A DNA stretch of 38,739 bases from Nonomuraea zeae (GTDB lineage: Bacteria; Actinomycetota; Actinomycetes; Streptosporangiales; Streptosporangiaceae). Position numbers and translations under genes: made by a program. Below, in pieces: positions 1-8,100 of the stretch (within the stretch, counting starts at the first letter, position 1; every line of letters starts with the position of its first letter). The DNA lies in assembly GCF_005889725.1 (NCBI RefSeq), contig NZ_VCKX01000099.1:1-38739 (forward strand), read 5' to 3'. Under the pieces are notes generated by a model, which worked only from the letters and a program-made list of their open reading frames with translations, did not search any database and was not told where the DNA came from.

Positions 1-26
1 AAGCGTCGGAGGTATATAAGAGACAG
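1..26. other. Probable residual Nextera/Tn5 adapter at contig edge
   Basis: Bases 2-26 match the last 25 bases of the Illumina Nextera read-1 adapter (transposon mosaic end, finishing in TATAAGAGACAG) at 22 of 25 positions by eye. The mismatches are at bases 8, 11 and 14. The citrate synthase reading frame that begins at 812 is uninterrupted down to this point, and its homology is lost where the adapter begins. I read this as an untrimmed library artefact, not genomic DNA. Confidence 0.85.
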
Positions 27-812
27 GGGGGACAGCCTGGACCACAGGCGCTCGGCGATCGACTCGCCTTGGGGCTCGCTGAGCTGGGGCAGGGCGTCGA
101 CCAGGCCCGCGATCAGGCGGCGGCCCGTGGCGGCCACGGAGGCGGGGTTGAGCTGGTAGCGGAGGGAGTCGGACGCGCCGAGAACGGTGGTGATCACTTG
201 GAGGCGGTCGAGAGGCAGCAGGTCGCCGGGCAGCCCGCGCTGCGCGGTCATGGCGGCTCGCAGCGCGCCCGGCTCGCACCTCCAGACCGCCACCCGCCGG
301 CTCCCGCCGCCCGCCGCGTCATCGCCCAGCACGGGCGTCGCGACATCACCGGCGGGTGGACGGGTGCAGGGGCGAACGGTTCGGGCGTCCTCGGAGGGGT
401 GCGGGTCTAGCTCCGTCACCCGGGTGTCGCCGGGATCGCGGGTGTCTTCAGCGGACGGGCGGGGCCCGATGGAGTGGCGGGGGTCCGGCCAGAGGGCCGG
501 GTCGCCGGTCCAGAGCCATTCGGCGACCGTCTCGAAGCCGGCCACCCGCGCCAGCCCCAGCACGTCGAGCCCCCGGTAGTACGGCCGGTCCACGCCCAGT
601 GCCGTGATGCCCGACTCGATCACCAGCTCCGGCGGCTGGCTGCGCGGCCGTCCGCGCCGGGCCAGGCGCTCGATCTCCTCGGCGGAGAACAGGCTGCGGC
701 GCCCGTCGTCGCCGTGCCGCCGCTGCAGCACCCCCCGGCTCACGTACGCGTAGAGCGTGGCGGGCTTCACGCCGAGCCGCTCCGCCGCCGTGGCCGCGTC
801 GATCCACTCCAC
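27..812 (-). CDS. Citrate synthase family protein with N-terminal HTH, 3' part missing
   Basis: This is the N-terminal 262 codons of a citrate/2-methylcitrate synthase-like protein (acetyl-CoA or propionyl-CoA plus oxaloacetate). Residues 1-50 form a MerR/excisionase-like helix-turn-helix (AATAAERLGVKPATLYAYVS, then SLFSAEEIERLARRGRPR). This fusion is common among actinobacterial citrate synthase paralogues. The citrate synthase part follows, with the family-like segment ITALGVDRPYYRGLDVLGLA and FETVAEWLWTGDP. A Pro/Asp-rich linker of about 50 residues interrupts the usual N-terminal domain and may be disordered. The catalytic His and Asp lie in the missing C-terminal half. The GTG start at 812 is chosen because the HTH begins at once. 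The gene is divergent from the HMGL-like gene at 883, with a 70 bp dyad-rich spacer. The truncation is caused by the contig end. Confidence 0.8.
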
Positions 813-830
813 GCCCCTCAGCCTCCCAGG

Positions 831-874
831 TTGATGAAAATCAATATTGATCCATGTTGAATGAGCATGTCAAC
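831..874. promoter_or_regulatory. Dyad-rich divergent control region
   Basis: This AT-rich spacer lies between the citrate synthase (start 812) and the HMGL-like gene (start 883). TTGAT at 831-835, ATCAA at 840-844 and TTGAT at 847-851 make overlapping inverted repeats, including the perfect 12-mer ATCAATATTGAT at 840-851. A second inverted pair is GTTGA (856-860) with TCAAC (870-874). These look like repressor or activator half-sites shared by both genes. The HTH of the adjacent citrate synthase is one candidate binder; this is inference. Confidence 0.5.
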
Positions 875-882
875 GTGAAGGC

Positions 883-2100
883 ATGCCAACAGTTCATTTC
901 CTCGATGTGACCAACCGGGACGGCGTGCAGACCGCGCGCACCGGCCTGTCGAAGTTCGGCAAGACCATGGTCAACTTCTATCTGGCCAAGCTCGGCGTGG
1001 CGCAGTCCGAGATCGGTTTCCCGTTCCTGTTCCACGAGGTCCCCTACGTCAAGGCGCAGGTGGCGCTGGCCGAGGCGGGCGCGTTCGGGAGCCTCAGGCT
1101 GTCCGGCTGGTGCCGGGGGGTGCCGCAGGACGTGGAGCAGGCGGCGCCGCTCGGGCTGAAGCACTACAACCTGTCCATCTCGACGTCCGACTACATGATC
1201 CAGAACAAGTTCCGCGGCCGCCTGGACAGGGACGCGATCATCAGGGAGATGACGGCCGCGGTCCACGTGGCCAAGCAGGCCGGCGCGCTGACGGTCGGGG
1301 TCAACGCCGAGGACGGCTCGCGGACCGATGACGGGTTCCTGCTGGAGTTCGCGCTGGCGGCCAAGCAGGCGGGCGCGGACCGCGTACGGTATTGCGACAC
1401 GATCGGCGGCGACACGCCCGACCGGATCCGCGAGCGCTTCGCCAAGCTGGCCGCGGGCACCTCGATGCCCGTCGAGACCCACTGCCACAACGACCTCGGC
1501 ATGGCCGTGGCCAACTCCGTCTCAGGCGCGCTCGGCGACCTCGACGCCGGCCAGGACGCGTGGGTCAACACCTGCGTGAACGGCATAGGCGAGCGCTCGG
1601 GCAACGCCGACCTGCTGTCCACCATCCTGGCCTTCGAGCACGGCTTCGGACTCAACGCGAAGATCGGCGACGCGCTCGACCTGTCGTGGGCGCGCAGGTT
1701 CGCGCTGTGGGCGAGTTACGCGTTCGGGCAGCCGCTGCCGTACAACCAGGTCGGGGTGGGCCGCAACGCGTTCGCGCACGAGTCGGGCATCCACGCCGAC
1801 GGCGCGCTGAAGGACCACGGCAACTACGAGCTGTACGACGAGGCGTCGCTGGGACCGTTCCCCGAGGACTGGCACGCGCGTCCCGGGCGGGTCGTGCTGA
1901 CCGGCGAATACGGCGGCAAGGCCGGGTTCCGGCACGTCATGGACGGCCTCGGGGTCGAGGTGGCCGACGAGGACCTGGCGTTCCGGCTGGTCCAGCTCTG
2001 CAACGCGATGACCGGCAGGCCGCTCACCGACGACGAGCTTGGCCTGATCGCGGCCCACCCGCGCGAGCTGTCGCTGCTCTTCCCCGAATACCAGGTCTGA
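883..2100 (+). CDS. HMGL-like acyl-CoA condensing enzyme (homocitrate/isopropylmalate synthase family)
   Basis: This 405-residue protein belongs to the pyruvate carboxyltransferase (HMGL-like) superfamily, whose members condense acetyl-CoA with a 2-oxo acid. The TIM-barrel signature appears as DVTNRDGVQTAR near residue 8 (usually LRDGEQ). The metal-binding HCHNDLGMAVANS lies near residue 205 and the glycine loop NGIGERSGNADL near 235. HESGIHADG near 300 is the second conserved motif of this family. At 405 residues it lacks the leucine-binding LeuA regulatory domain of true isopropylmalate synthases. The NRDGVQ variant of the first motif separates it from ordinary LeuA; homocitrate synthase, citramalate synthase or Re-type citrate synthase are all possible. 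The ATG at 883 has no well-spaced Shine-Dalgarno, so it may be leaderless. It is divergent from a citrate synthase gene and converges on the transporter ending at 2111. Confidence 0.75.
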   Translation: MPTVHFLDVTNRDGVQTARTGLSKFGKTMVNFYLAKLGVAQSEIGFPFLFHEVPYVKAQVALAEAGAFGSLRLSGWCRGVPQDVEQAAPLGLKHYNLSISTSDYMIQNKFRGRLDRDAIIREMTAAVHVAKQAGALTVGVNAEDGSRTDDGFLLEFALAAKQAGADRVRYCDTIGGDTPDRIRERFAKLAAGTSMPVETHCHNDLGMAVANSVSGALGDLDAGQDAWVNTCVNGIGERSGNADLLSTILAFEHGFGLNAKIGDALDLSWARRFALWASYAFGQPLPYNQVGVGRNAFAHESGIHADGALKDHGNYELYDEASLGPFPEDWHARPGRVVLTGEYGGKAGFRHVMDGLGVEVADEDLAFRLVQLCNAMTGRPLTDDELGLIAAHPRELSLLFPEYQV

Positions 2101-2110
2101 CCGCGGCCGC

Positions 2111-3400
2111 TCAGGTGAGCGAGTCGTCGCCGGTCTCGGGCAGCGCGAGCACGCACAGCAGGCTCAGCACGGCCATGGCCGAGACGTAACCGCCGACGGC
2201 CAGCACGCCCAGGCCGCTGGCCTGCATGCTGGTGGCGACCAGCGGCGGCACGGCGCCGCCGAGCACCCCGCCGAGGCTGTAGGCGACCGACGCGCCGCTG
2301 TAGCGGAACTGGGTCTGGAACAGCTCGGGCAGGTACGCGCCCATCGGCCCGAAGATCAGGCCCATCAGGCCGAGCGCGCCGGCCAGCGCCAGCCCGACCA
2401 GGAAGATCGACTTGGTCTCCATCAGCGGGAACATCACCAGCCCCCACACGATCGCCACCACCGTGCCGGCGATCAGGGTGCGGCGGCGGCCCAGCCGATC
2501 GGAGACCATCGCGGAGGCCACCGTGCCCGCGGCCATGAACAGCACGCCGATCATGGTCAGGCCGAGCATGGTGGTCTTCGGGATCTTCAGGGTGGCCGTG
2601 CCGTAGGCCAGGCAGTAGGTGGTGGCGGTGTAGAAGAGCGTGTAGGCGATGGTCATCGCGCCCGCGCCCAGCAGCACGCGCCGCCACTGGTGCCTGATGA
2701 GCCCGGCGAACGGCACCTTGGCGATCCGCCGCTGGTCCATGGCCGCCTGGAAGACGGGGGTCTCGGAGATCTTCAGCCGTACGTACAGGCCGACGATCAC
2801 GAGCAGCAGGCTCGCCACGAACGGCAGCCGCCACCCCCAGCTCCCGAACTGCCCGTCGCTCAGCGTCTCACCCAGGATGAGGAACAGCCCGTTCGCCACG
2901 ACGAACCCGACCGACGGGCCGAGCTGGGGGAACATCGCGTACAGGCCGCGCTTGCCGGGCGGCGCGTGCTCGGTGGCCAGCAGCGCCGCGCCGCCCCATT
3001 CGCCGCCGAGCCCGATGCCCTGCGTGAAGCGCAGCAGCACCAGCAGCACCGGCGCGGCCACCCCGATCGCGGCGTAGCCGGGCAGCAGCCCGATCGCCAC
3101 CGTCGAGAGCCCCATCACCAGCAGCGATATGACCAGCATGGACTTGCGGCCGACCCGGTCCCCCCAGTGGCCGAAGACGGCCGAGCCGAGCGGGCGGGAG
3201 ATGAACGCCACGGCGAACGTCGAGAACGCGGCCAGGCTGCCCGCCGTCGGATCCATCTCGGGGAAGAAGGCCGAGTTGAGCACCAGGGCCGCGGCGGTGC
3301 CGTAGATGTAGAAGTCGTAGAACTCGATCGCGGTGCCGATGAGGCTGGCGGCCGCGATCCTGGACCGGCTCGGCGCCGCCGGTCGGGGGGAGGTCTTCAT
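2111..3400 (-). CDS. MFS transporter, metabolite:H+ symporter (MHS) family
   Basis: This 429-residue integral membrane protein has the 12-helix layout of the major facilitator superfamily. The first helix carries the MHS hallmark GTAIEFYDFYIYGTAAAL. The loop 2-3 motif is FGHWGDRVGRKSMLV, and GIGLGGEWGGAALLATE in helix 4 is typical of the shikimate, citrate, proline/betaine and ketoglutarate symporters. It probably imports an organic acid or betaine with protons, but the substrate cannot be read from sequence. It ends 10 bp from the HMGL-like gene (convergent) and starts divergently from the HAD gene. The ATG at 3400 has no strong Shine-Dalgarno. Confidence 0.85.
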   Translation of the reverse strand: MKTSPRPAAPSRSRIAAASLIGTAIEFYDFYIYGTAAALVLNSAFFPEMDPTAGSLAAFSTFAVAFISRPLGSAVFGHWGDRVGRKSMLVISLLVMGLSTVAIGLLPGYAAIGVAAPVLLVLLRFTQGIGLGGEWGGAALLATEHAPPGKRGLYAMFPQLGPSVGFVVANGLFLILGETLSDGQFGSWGWRLPFVASLLLVIVGLYVRLKISETPVFQAAMDQRRIAKVPFAGLIRHQWRRVLLGAGAMTIAYTLFYTATTYCLAYGTATLKIPKTTMLGLTMIGVLFMAAGTVASAMVSDRLGRRRTLIAGTVVAIVWGLVMFPLMETKSIFLVGLALAGALGLMGLIFGPMGAYLPELFQTQFRYSGASVAYSLGGVLGGAVPPLVATSMQASGLGVLAVGGYVSAMAVLSLLCVLALPETGDDSLT

Positions 3401-3420
3401 GATGTCTCACTATGCGGACT

Positions 3421-3481
3421 AGCGTCTTGTGAAGCGATACGGAGACGCTACCACCTGCGCAATGACACACTGTCAGGTGGT
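3421..3481. promoter_or_regulatory. Nested inverted repeats between MHS transporter and HAD gene
   Basis: Three perfect inverted repeats lie in the divergent spacer: AGCGTC (3421-3426) with GACGCT (3444-3449); ACCACCTG (3450-3457) with CAGGTGGT (3474-3481); and, inside the last loop, TGACA-CAC-TGTCA (3463-3475). The compact TGACA-N3-TGTCA element resembles an operator. The outer arms could also form a leader hairpin ahead of the HAD gene. Confidence 0.45.
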
Positions 3482-3505
3482 GGATCAAGAGAGAGGAGCG
3501 AGGCT

Positions 3506-4138
3506 TTGGGCGTCGATCTGGTCATCTTCGACTGCGACGGGGTGCTCGTGGACAGCGAGCCCATCTCCGTACGCCTGGGCACGGCCGCCCTGCGCCGGAT
3601 CGGCTGGTCGATCGACGAGACCGAATACGCGGAACGGTTCGTGGGCTGCACGAACGAGTACTGGGCCGAGCAGATCGGCGAGACGCCGGCAGGCTGGCGG
3701 GAGCAGCTCATCGCCGACCACGCCGCGGCGATGAAGGCCGAGCTGTGCGCGGTCGCGGGCATCGAGCAGGCGCTCGACCAGCTCAGCGTGCCGAGCTGCG
3801 TGGCCTCGAACGGCCGGCACGTCACCATCCGCCACAGCCTGGAGCTGACGGGGCTGGCCGAGCGGTTCGCCGGGCGGGTGTTCAGCGCCGAGGACGTGGC
3901 CAGGGGCAAGCCGGCGCCCGACCTGTTCCTGCACGCGGCGGCCACGATGGGGGCGGAGCCGGAACGCTGCGTGGTGGTGGAGGACAGCCCGTTCGGGGTG
4001 ATGGCGGCGATGAGCGCGGGCATGCGCTGCCTGGCCTTCGCCGGCGGCGTGACGCCCGCCTCCCGCCTGACCGGCCTGGGCGCCACCCTCTTCCACGACC
4101 CGGCCGCGATCCCCGAGCTGATCACGACCTTCGGCTGA
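3506..4138 (+). CDS. HAD-superfamily hydrolase (beta-phosphoglucomutase-like)
   Basis: This 210-residue protein has all four HAD motifs. Motif I is FDCDGVLVDSE, with nucleophile Asp9 and acid Asp11. Motif II is the Ser in VASNGR. Motif III is the Lys in ARGKPAPDLF, and motif IV is VVEDSPFGV. The helical cap between motifs I and II is of the C1 type seen in beta-phosphoglucomutase and phosphoglycolate phosphatase relatives, so the substrate is probably a small phosphosugar. The start is a TTG at 3506, preceded by GAGAGGAG with about 7 bases of spacing, and the HAD fold begins immediately after it. The same frame is open far upstream, but that part is antisense to the transporter gene. It converges with the epimerase gene, 9 bp apart. 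Confidence 0.85.
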   Translation: MGVDLVIFDCDGVLVDSEPISVRLGTAALRRIGWSIDETEYAERFVGCTNEYWAEQIGETPAGWREQLIADHAAAMKAELCAVAGIEQALDQLSVPSCVASNGRHVTIRHSLELTGLAERFAGRVFSAEDVARGKPAPDLFLHAAATMGAEPERCVVVEDSPFGVMAAMSAGMRCLAFAGGVTPASRLTGLGATLFHDPAAIPELITTFG

Positions 4139-4147
4139 CCTCGGCTG

Positions 4148-5032
4148 CTACGAGGTCCGCGCCCGACCGTCGTCGTCGAGATAGTCGCGCCACGACCGCT
4201 TCGGGTTCCAGCCCAGCAGCCGGTGAGCCTTGGCGCACGAGATGCCCGAGGCGTCGGGGCGGCTGAGCGGGCGCAGCTCGATCTGGTCGCCGTACCGGCG
4301 TCGCATCGCCTCGGCGAAGTCGTGCCCGCCCGCGTTGTCGGGCGAGGCGATGTAGAACACCTCGTGGCCCGGCAGGGCTGACTCGGTGGCCAGGACGATC
4401 GCGTCCGCCAGGTCGTACACGTCGATGTAGCTCAGCAGCCCCGCCCCGAGCTCCGTGGCGTCCCGGACCTGCGGGCCGAGGTTGCGCTCGTAGTTGCCCT
4501 CCCACTGCACCCAGCTCGGCCGCAGCGAGATGCACCGGATGTCCGAGCGCCGCACCGCCGCGTCCATGAGCTGCTCGCCGAAGTGCTTGGCCAGCGCGTA
4601 CGGATCCTGCGGCCGGATCGGGTGCTCCTCGTCGACCGGCGCGTAGTCGGGCAGGAAGGGCCGCTCGGGGAAGAAGAAGCCGGGCACGGTCTCGCTGGAG
4701 ATGTTCACGAACCGGGAGACGCCCAGGCGGACCGCGGCCTCGATCATGTTGAACGTCGTCATCAGGTTGTTCTGGAAGACGACCTGCGGCGGGTTGGAGG
4801 TCGGTTCGGGGATGGCGGCGGCGTGCACGACCGCGTCCGCGCCGTGCACCACGGCGAACGCGTGCCCGGCGTCGGTCAGGTCGGCCTGCTTGTAGCCCGG
4901 CTCGCCGGGCTCGCGGCGCTCGAACACCGGGCGCGTGACATCGACGCCGGTGACCTCGTGACCGGCCGCGGCCAGGGCGTTGACGGCGGCCCGGCCCACC
5001 TTGCCATGGGCTCCGGTGACTACGACGCGCAT
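4148..5032 (-). CDS. NAD-dependent epimerase/dehydratase (extended SDR)
   Basis: This 294-residue extended short-chain dehydrogenase/reductase starts with the Rossmann nucleotide motif VVVTGAHGKVGRAAV at residues 3-17. VDVTRP follows at the end of beta-2, where an acidic residue normally binds NAD ribose. The catalytic Tyr-Lys pair is in DPYALAKHFGEQ near residue 145, with a Ser in NISSETV upstream. Family members act on nucleotide sugars or other sugar-like substrates (epimerases, dehydratases, uronate dehydrogenases). No neighbour fixes the substrate. The ATG at 5032 sits immediately before the Rossmann strand. The next gene on this strand, sbcC, ends 81 bp upstream, so it may have its own promoter. 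Confidence 0.82.
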   Translation of the reverse strand: MRVVVTGAHGKVGRAAVNALAAAGHEVTGVDVTRPVFERREPGEPGYKQADLTDAGHAFAVVHGADAVVHAAAIPEPTSNPPQVVFQNNLMTTFNMIEAAVRLGVSRFVNISSETVPGFFFPERPFLPDYAPVDEEHPIRPQDPYALAKHFGEQLMDAAVRRSDIRCISLRPSWVQWEGNYERNLGPQVRDATELGAGLLSYIDVYDLADAIVLATESALPGHEVFYIASPDNAGGHDFAEAMRRRYGDQIELRPLSRPDASGISCAKAHRLLGWNPKRSWRDYLDDDGRARTS

Positions 5033-5113
5033 GCGCTGCTCCTTAGACGAGGTCCCGTGCCCGGCAATCTATCTCCTGCGCCCGCCGGTTCCCGCCACCC
5101 CCCGAACCGTCTT

Positions 5114-8100
5114 TCATCCCGATACTCCGACCGTGGCGAGCGTGGAGCCCGCGCGGGTCTTGGTGACCTTGAGCTGAGCGGTGATCCGGGACCGCAGCTC
5201 GGCGACGTGGCTGACGATGCCCACCGCCCGCCCGCCGTCGCGCAGCCCGTCGAGGATGTCGAGCACGCCGTCGAGCGTGTCCTCGTCCAGGGTGCCGAAG
5301 CCCTCGTCCACGAACAGCGTGCCGATCTCCGCGCCGCCCGCCTCGGCCGTCACCACGTCGGCCAGCCCCAGGGCCAGCGCCAGCGAGGTGACGAAGCTCT
5401 CGCCGCCGGACAGGGTGGCCGGGTCGCGGTCGACGCCGGTCCAGCCGTCGGCCACGCGCAGGCCCAGGCCGCCGCCCGAGCGTCCGCGGGACCCCGCGGT
5501 CTTGCGCAGGTCGTGGCGCAGCAGGTAGCGGCCGGCCGACATGTGGCCGAGCCGCTCGTTCGCGGCGTCCACCACCTGCCGCAGGCGCTCGCCCAGCACG
5601 AACGACGACAGGCTCATGCTCCACTGGTTGTCGCTGGAGGTGCCGCTGGCCAGCGCCGCCATCCGCTCGGCCAGCCGGTGCCGCTCGGCCGCCGGGAGCC
5701 AGCGCTCGATGCAGGCGCTCAGCTCGGTGTGCAGCTCCTCCAGCCGCCCCGCCCTGGCCACCGCCCGGTCGAGGACGCTGGACAGCCGCGTGTAGGTCTC
5801 TTCCGCCAGGTCCCGCTCGGCCCCGATCGCCGCCAGGTCCGGGGCGGGCTCGGCCGCGGCGGCGACCAGCTCGGGCTCGGCCAGCGTCCTGGTGACGGCG
5901 GCGTGCTCGTCGTCCAGCCGCCGCAGCGCCTCCGCCCTGCGCTCCTGCTCGGCGGGGCTACGGTAGGCGGCCACCGCGTCCGCCACGTCCACGAACCCGG
6001 CCTCGGCCGCCGCCTCGGCGGCGGCCTGCTCGGCCCTGGCCAGCTCCGCGCCGGCCGCCACCGCCGCCTGCGTGGCCTCCAGCGCCTCGCGCAGCAGCTC
6101 GGCCTCGTCGTGCAGCCTGGACAGGCGGGCGGCCAGCGTCGGGTCGTCGCCACGCGCGGCGTCGAGCCTGGCGGCGAGCCGCCCGGCGTCGCCGCTCAGC
6201 TCCTCATGCCTGGTACGGCAGGCCGCCAGCCGGGCGGCGACCCTGCGCCCCTGCTCTTCGAGCTCCGCCCGCTCCCTCGTGAGCCGGGCCGCCTCCCCCG
6301 CCAGCACCGGCTCCCTGTCCGCCGAGCCGGTCAGCCTGCGCACCTCCCGCTCAGCGGCGGCCAGCACGGCACCACTGTCGAGCACGTCATCGGCAGGCGG
6401 GGCGGTCGTGGTGAGTCGGGTGCGGAGGCGGGTGCGTTCGGACTCCAGGTGGGCTCGGTGCGCGCGGTGGGCGGCGAGCGCTTCGGCGATCTCCCCGGAC
6501 TGGTCGCGGACGCGTTCGCGCTCGCTCTCGATCCGGTCGAGCGCCGCCGCCAGGGCGGGCTCCCCGTCGGCCACCGCCTGGAGCCGGGCCAGCTCTTCCT
6601 CGGCCCGCAGGACCTGCTCCTCGGCGTCGCCGACGGCCAGATCCCCGGTGGTCTCGGCGGCGTCGGCGTGCCGGGACTCCAGCGAGGCCAGGGCGCGTTC
6701 GGCGGCCTCGCGATCGGACAGGGCGGCCTCGTGGGCGGCCTCGGCCTCGTGCTCGTCGTCGGCGGAAGGGGCGCTGGGCGCCGGGGAGGCCGGATGGGGG
6801 TGGTGGTCGGAGCCGCAGACCGCGCACGGCTGCCCGTCGGCCAGGTCGCGGGCCAGCTCCGCCGCCATGCCGTCGATCCGCGCCTGGCGCAGGTCGAGCC
6901 ACCGCTCCCGCAGCGTCTGGGCGTGGTCGACGAGCACCTGGTGGGCGGCGACGGCCGCGTCCAGCTCGGCGGCCAGCGCCTCGCAGCGGTGCGCGGCCTC
7001 TCGCACGGCTCGGGCGGCGTCGAGACCCGCGACGGCCGCCGGGATCGCCGCCGCCTGCGCGCGTACGTCCGCCAGGGCGGCGCTCGCGTCGGCGATCCGT
7101 TCGGGGAGCTCGGAAGCGGTGGCGGACACCTCGGCCTCCCGCTGCGCCAGCGTGTCCAGCTCGGCCGCCAGCCTGGCCAGCTCGCCGTCGATCCCGATCA
7201 GGTCGGCCGCCGCGTCCCGCACGGCCTGGGCGGCGGGGATCCTGGCGGCGTCGAGTCGTGCCTCGGCGAGCCTGGCCTCGGCCTGGTTGATGAGGGCGGG
7301 CAGGGCGGCCAGCCGCGCGGCGAGGGACTCGTCGGCGCTGACCAGCTCGGCCAGCTCGCCTTCGACGCGGAGCAGGTCACGCCGGACGACCGAGAGCCTG
7401 GCCTCCTCGGTGAGCAGCTCGGACAGCCGCGCGATCTCCGCCTGCCGCTGCCGCTCGAAGGCCGCCAGCTCGGCCGCCGACGGCCGGGCACTCGCGGCGG
7501 CCGGCCCGTCCGGCGGCGACCCGACTCCCTGCGGCCCACCGGGCACACCGACCGGAGACGACCCGTAAGGGCCGTGAAGTCCCTGAAGTCCGTGAGGGCC
7601 TTGAGCAGAGGCCCGCGCGTCCGATGCCGGACCCGGTCCGTAAGGAGAGGACAGAGCATCGGGAGTCGGGCCCGGTCCGTGAGCAGCGGGCCGCGCGTCC
7701 GATGTTGTCGTGAGGAGTGGGCGGGCGCGGGCCAGGGCGTCGGCGACCAGGGTGCGGGCCTTGGCGGCGGCCTCCGAGCGCTGCCTGGCCGCCGTCACGA
7801 GCGGCAGCACGCGATCGGCCCGGGCCGCGTCGTCGAGGATCGCCTGCAGGTCGGCCCGCTCGTCCGCGCGCTCGTCGAGCGTGCGCCGGCGGGTCAGCGC
7901 CTCGGCATGGCGATGCTGCCGCTCGGCCAGCGCGGCGGCCTGGTCGAAGCGCAGGCGCGCCGAGCGCGAGGCCGCATCCGCGGCCGCGTGCTCGCCGGTG
8001 ACCCGCCCCACGACCGCCCGCGCGGCGTCGAGCAGCGCTCCCGACCAGCGCAGAGGGTCGTCCTCAGGCGTGCACGGCTCCGCCTGGCCGGCTTCGGCGG

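Noticed and set aside
448..807. Leftward 119-codon frame near the left end
   Set aside because: It is in a different frame from the citrate synthase homology; the real frame starts at GTG 812 and remains open to the adapter.
2690..3505. Long rightward open frame that would give the HAD protein a 270-residue N-terminal extension
   Set aside because: It is antisense to the MHS transporter, is Arg/His/Gln-rich as typical for high-GC shadows, and a ribosome site with TTG at 3506 precedes the HAD fold.
6072..7568. 498-codon Ser/Ala-rich rightward frame
   Set aside because: It is a frame-shadow of the Ala/Glu/Arg-rich SbcC coiled coils, without recognisable domains.
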